Below are positions 21,530 through 23,145 of a stretch of 23,145 bases of DNA, one piece after another; the stretch's first letter is position 1; each line of letters opens with the position of its first letter. The notes beneath the pieces were generated by a model. The model made no database searches, was not told the DNA's origin, and saw nothing but the letters and a program-made list of their open reading frames with translations. The translations under genes and the position numbers were made by a program. This DNA is from CAZUMH01 sp964621645 (GTDB lineage: Bacteria > Zhuqueibacterota > QNDG01 > JAGLOF01): the NCBI GenBank assembly GCA_964621645.1, contig CAZUMH010000051.1, forward strand, positions 1-23,145, read 5' to 3'.

Positions 21530-23145
21530 TTAACCGGTCTGTTCGATCACCTCTTTCTGAACCGTATCATTTCCGGCCGGTTCGGGGGAGAGGTGCCGTA
21601 CCAGCGCTCCCCAGCGCTGATCCACCTGGAAGCGGTTGCGCAGGAAGAAGGCTGTCTGATAGAACTGGGTGCTCACCAGGGTGATGGACCGGCTGAGCAT
21701 GCGGAGGCAGAACTCTTCCAGCAGGGCCGCCCCCAAGCCACGACCCCGCAGGGAGCGGGCCACTACGATCCCTTCCAGCCGGGCCGTATTCCTCTCGCTG
21801 ATGCGATAGCAGATGCCACCTACCAACTGTTCCTGCTGGTCAGTGACGACAAAGTAGCGATCCTCTTCACTGACGGTCATGGGATAGGTGGAGTCGAAAA
21901 AGAGCCGGATAAGCCGGCCGATCTCCACCGGTTTAAGCGGCTCACGGAAGACATAGCGGCTCCCGGTCCGGTCCAGAATATCGGATTGAAAGATGACCCG
22001 TTTTTCCCTGGATTCACCGACTCTCAGGACGCGTACCCGCTGAGGAGGGCGCAGGCTGGGAAAGACCAGGCGGCTGAAAACGGCCATATCCTCTTCCCGT
22101 CTGAGGGACGAGTGCAGCTCGGAAATTTCCGAAATATCCACGGCAGGCGTTTCCCTCGCTTGTTCCAAAGCCTGCAGCAAGTGATCGAAGGCCTCTTTTA
22201 CCGGTGCCTCGGCTCCGGCAAAATAGGTATGCCGGTAGAGATAGTAGCGCAGGATTTCGGGATAACGCCCCAGACGGTAAAGGCGGTACAGTTCCATAAT
22301 AGTCTGTTCCCTGGCCGAAGCTGTCGCGGTGGGATTGAGGGTGATCCAGGCACGATAGCGGTCGATGGCGTTATCCAGGGGCAAGGGGAAAGGAGGTTTC
22401 CCGGACGTGGCCCTGAGGAACGTCTTCAGTTTTTTTACAAGAGGCCGACCCCGCAAATCATTCAGTTCCTGAGTTTCCATTTCCGCGGCCAAATCCTTTA
22501 AAAAGCTCCGGGCTTTTTCCCGGGGAAATGCTTCGTAACAGGCCTGAAATATCCAGCTTTCATCCAGCAGTTTTATACTTGCCGGATAGTGACCAGTGGA
22601 ACGGAAGAAGAAATTCTGCAGCAGGGGGCGCACCAGAGAGAGAGGGCCCTCGTAAGGAAACCAGCCGGCAATAGAGACGATTTTGGTGCCGCCGTGAAAA
22701 TCCTGCTCCGGCACGTAGACGTTTTTCGGGCTCACGGCTCCGGGGACGATACGGTAGCCGCTGTGGTACCAGCCGCGGAAATAGGCGGCCAGAGCCCGAA
22801 TGAAGAGTTTGCGCCAAAGGCGGCTCTCCTGTTCTGGATCATCCACCGGGGGTATGGTAGCGTACTGACGGATCTTCTCCCAGACCGTCAGACCGCCCAC
22901 ATACTCCACCGTCCAGGCTCCCAGGCGGGGCCGGTAGCAACCCAGACGGGGCAGCACCGGAGTGCTGAGGGGAAATCCGGAGATAGAGGCCAGCCAGTAG
23001 ACTGATTTAGTCACCGAGGGCAGGACGAGGTCGCCCACCAGAACCAGCTGCAGGTCGAAATGCCGGCCTTTCGTATTTACACTGAGGCGATAGCGCTTAT
23101 ACTGATGAGTGTACTCGATCAGTGAGATCCAGATGCCGGCTGGAG
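21530..23145 (-). CDS. Large protein with C-terminal GNAT acetyltransferase domain, 5' end outside the window
   Basis: The frame runs without a stop from the right edge to TAA 21532-21530, about 538 residues in view. A GTG at 23038 could be taken as start, but the frame continues upstream with protein-like sequence (IEYTHQYKRYRLSVNTKGRH), so the true start is outside. The first 360 or so residues have no family I can name. They include SVYWLASISGFP, PRLGCYRPRLGAWTVEYV and LTVWEKIRQY. The last 140 or so form a GNAT domain: VVTDQQEQLVGGICYRI, then the acetyl-CoA loop RSLRGRGLGAALLEEF and a C-terminal FYQTAFFLRNRF. The acetyl acceptor is unknown. Long plus-strand frames over it are shadows. Confidence 0.85.
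   Translation of the reverse strand, partial: PAGIWISLIEYTHQYKRYRLSVNTKGRHFDLQLVLVGDLVLPSVTKSVYWLASISGFPLSTPVLPRLGCYRPRLGAWTVEYVGGLTVWEKIRQYATIPPVDDPEQESRLWRKLFIRALAAYFRGWYHSGYRIVPGAVSPKNVYVPEQDFHGGTKIVSIAGWFPYEGPLSLVRPLLQNFFFRSTGHYPASIKLLDESWIFQACYEAFPREKARSFLKDLAAEMETQELNDLRGRPLVKKLKTFLRATSGKPPFPLPLDNAIDRYRAWITLNPTATASAREQTIMELYRLYRLGRYPEILRYYLYRHTYFAGAEAPVKEAFDHLLQALEQARETPAVDISEISELHSSLRREEDMAVFSRLVFPSLRPPQRVRVLRVGESREKRVIFQSDILDRTGSRYVFREPLKPVEIGRLIRLFFDSTYPMTVSEEDRYFVVTDQQEQLVGGICYRISERNTARLEGIVVARSLRGRGLGAALLEEFCLRMLSRSITLVSTQFYQTAFFLRNRFQVDQRWGALVRHLSPEPAGNDTVQKEVIEQTG

Noticed and set aside
21482..22501. Plus-strand ORF of 339 codons
   Set aside because: Antisense shadow of the GNAT-domain gene; composition is that of a reverse-frame reading.

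Overview
The window looks like chromosomal DNA from a Gram-negative anaerobe, most likely in or near the Desulfobacterota (the former Deltaproteobacteria). This placement is an inference. It rests on selenocysteine machinery beside redox selenoproteins, an FNR/HcpR-type operator, ferritin-like, CDGSH and Fer4 proteins, a DUF4197 lipoprotein and a small cysteine-rich protein of a type I associate with this group. No rRNA or phylogenetic marker gene is present.

Layout. (1) 1-1103 is a selenium locus. It holds two tandem thioredoxin-like genes and then the selenocysteine tRNA gene selC with a strong terminator. The second redoxin reads through an in-frame UGA in a UxxC active site, followed by a bacterial SECIS-like hairpin. 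The first is cut by the window edge and carries TAA at the equivalent codon, again with a SECIS-like hairpin behind it. (2) 1104-7720 is a segment of mixed base composition that starts right behind selC. It holds a gene-poor AT-rich stretch, an XRE-type regulator with repeated operator-like sites, a truncated kaiB, a GC-rich kaiC-kaiB pair, an AT-rich REC-GAF-PAS-histidine kinase-REC protein and two stand-alone receiver proteins. It reads as a Kai-linked phosphorelay without kaiA and without a DNA-binding output protein. (3) 7721-9572 holds a DUF4197 lipoprotein gene between two 141-bp copies of a hairpin-rich repeat. (4) 9573-14813 is a tight seven-gene operon: nitrilase-family amidohydrolase, rtcB RNA ligase, exbD/tolR-like, panC, HAD phosphatase, flavodoxin and a cysteine-rich zinc-ribbon protein. 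A good sigma70-type promoter sits ahead of it. (5) 14875-17990 holds a divergent single receiver (minus strand), a cupin under a likely FNR/HcpR-type site, a membrane-anchored SRPBCC-GyrI-like protein and two membrane proteins. (6) 18027-20246, minus strand, holds a cold-shock gene with a long structured leader and a two-gene unit of a Fer4-CDGSH-CDGSH protein with a DHH phosphoesterase. (7) 20570-21158 is a ferritin-like gene with a terminator. (8) 21530 to the right edge, minus strand, is a large protein with a C-terminal GNAT domain whose start lies outside the window.

How the parts may work together. The selC-linked redoxins suggest an exported thiol/selenol redox function. The Kai segment suggests ATPase-timed or energy-sensing control of a phosphorelay. 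The RtcB operon mixes RNA repair, coenzyme A precursor synthesis and redox genes. All functional links are inferred from family membership and gene order.
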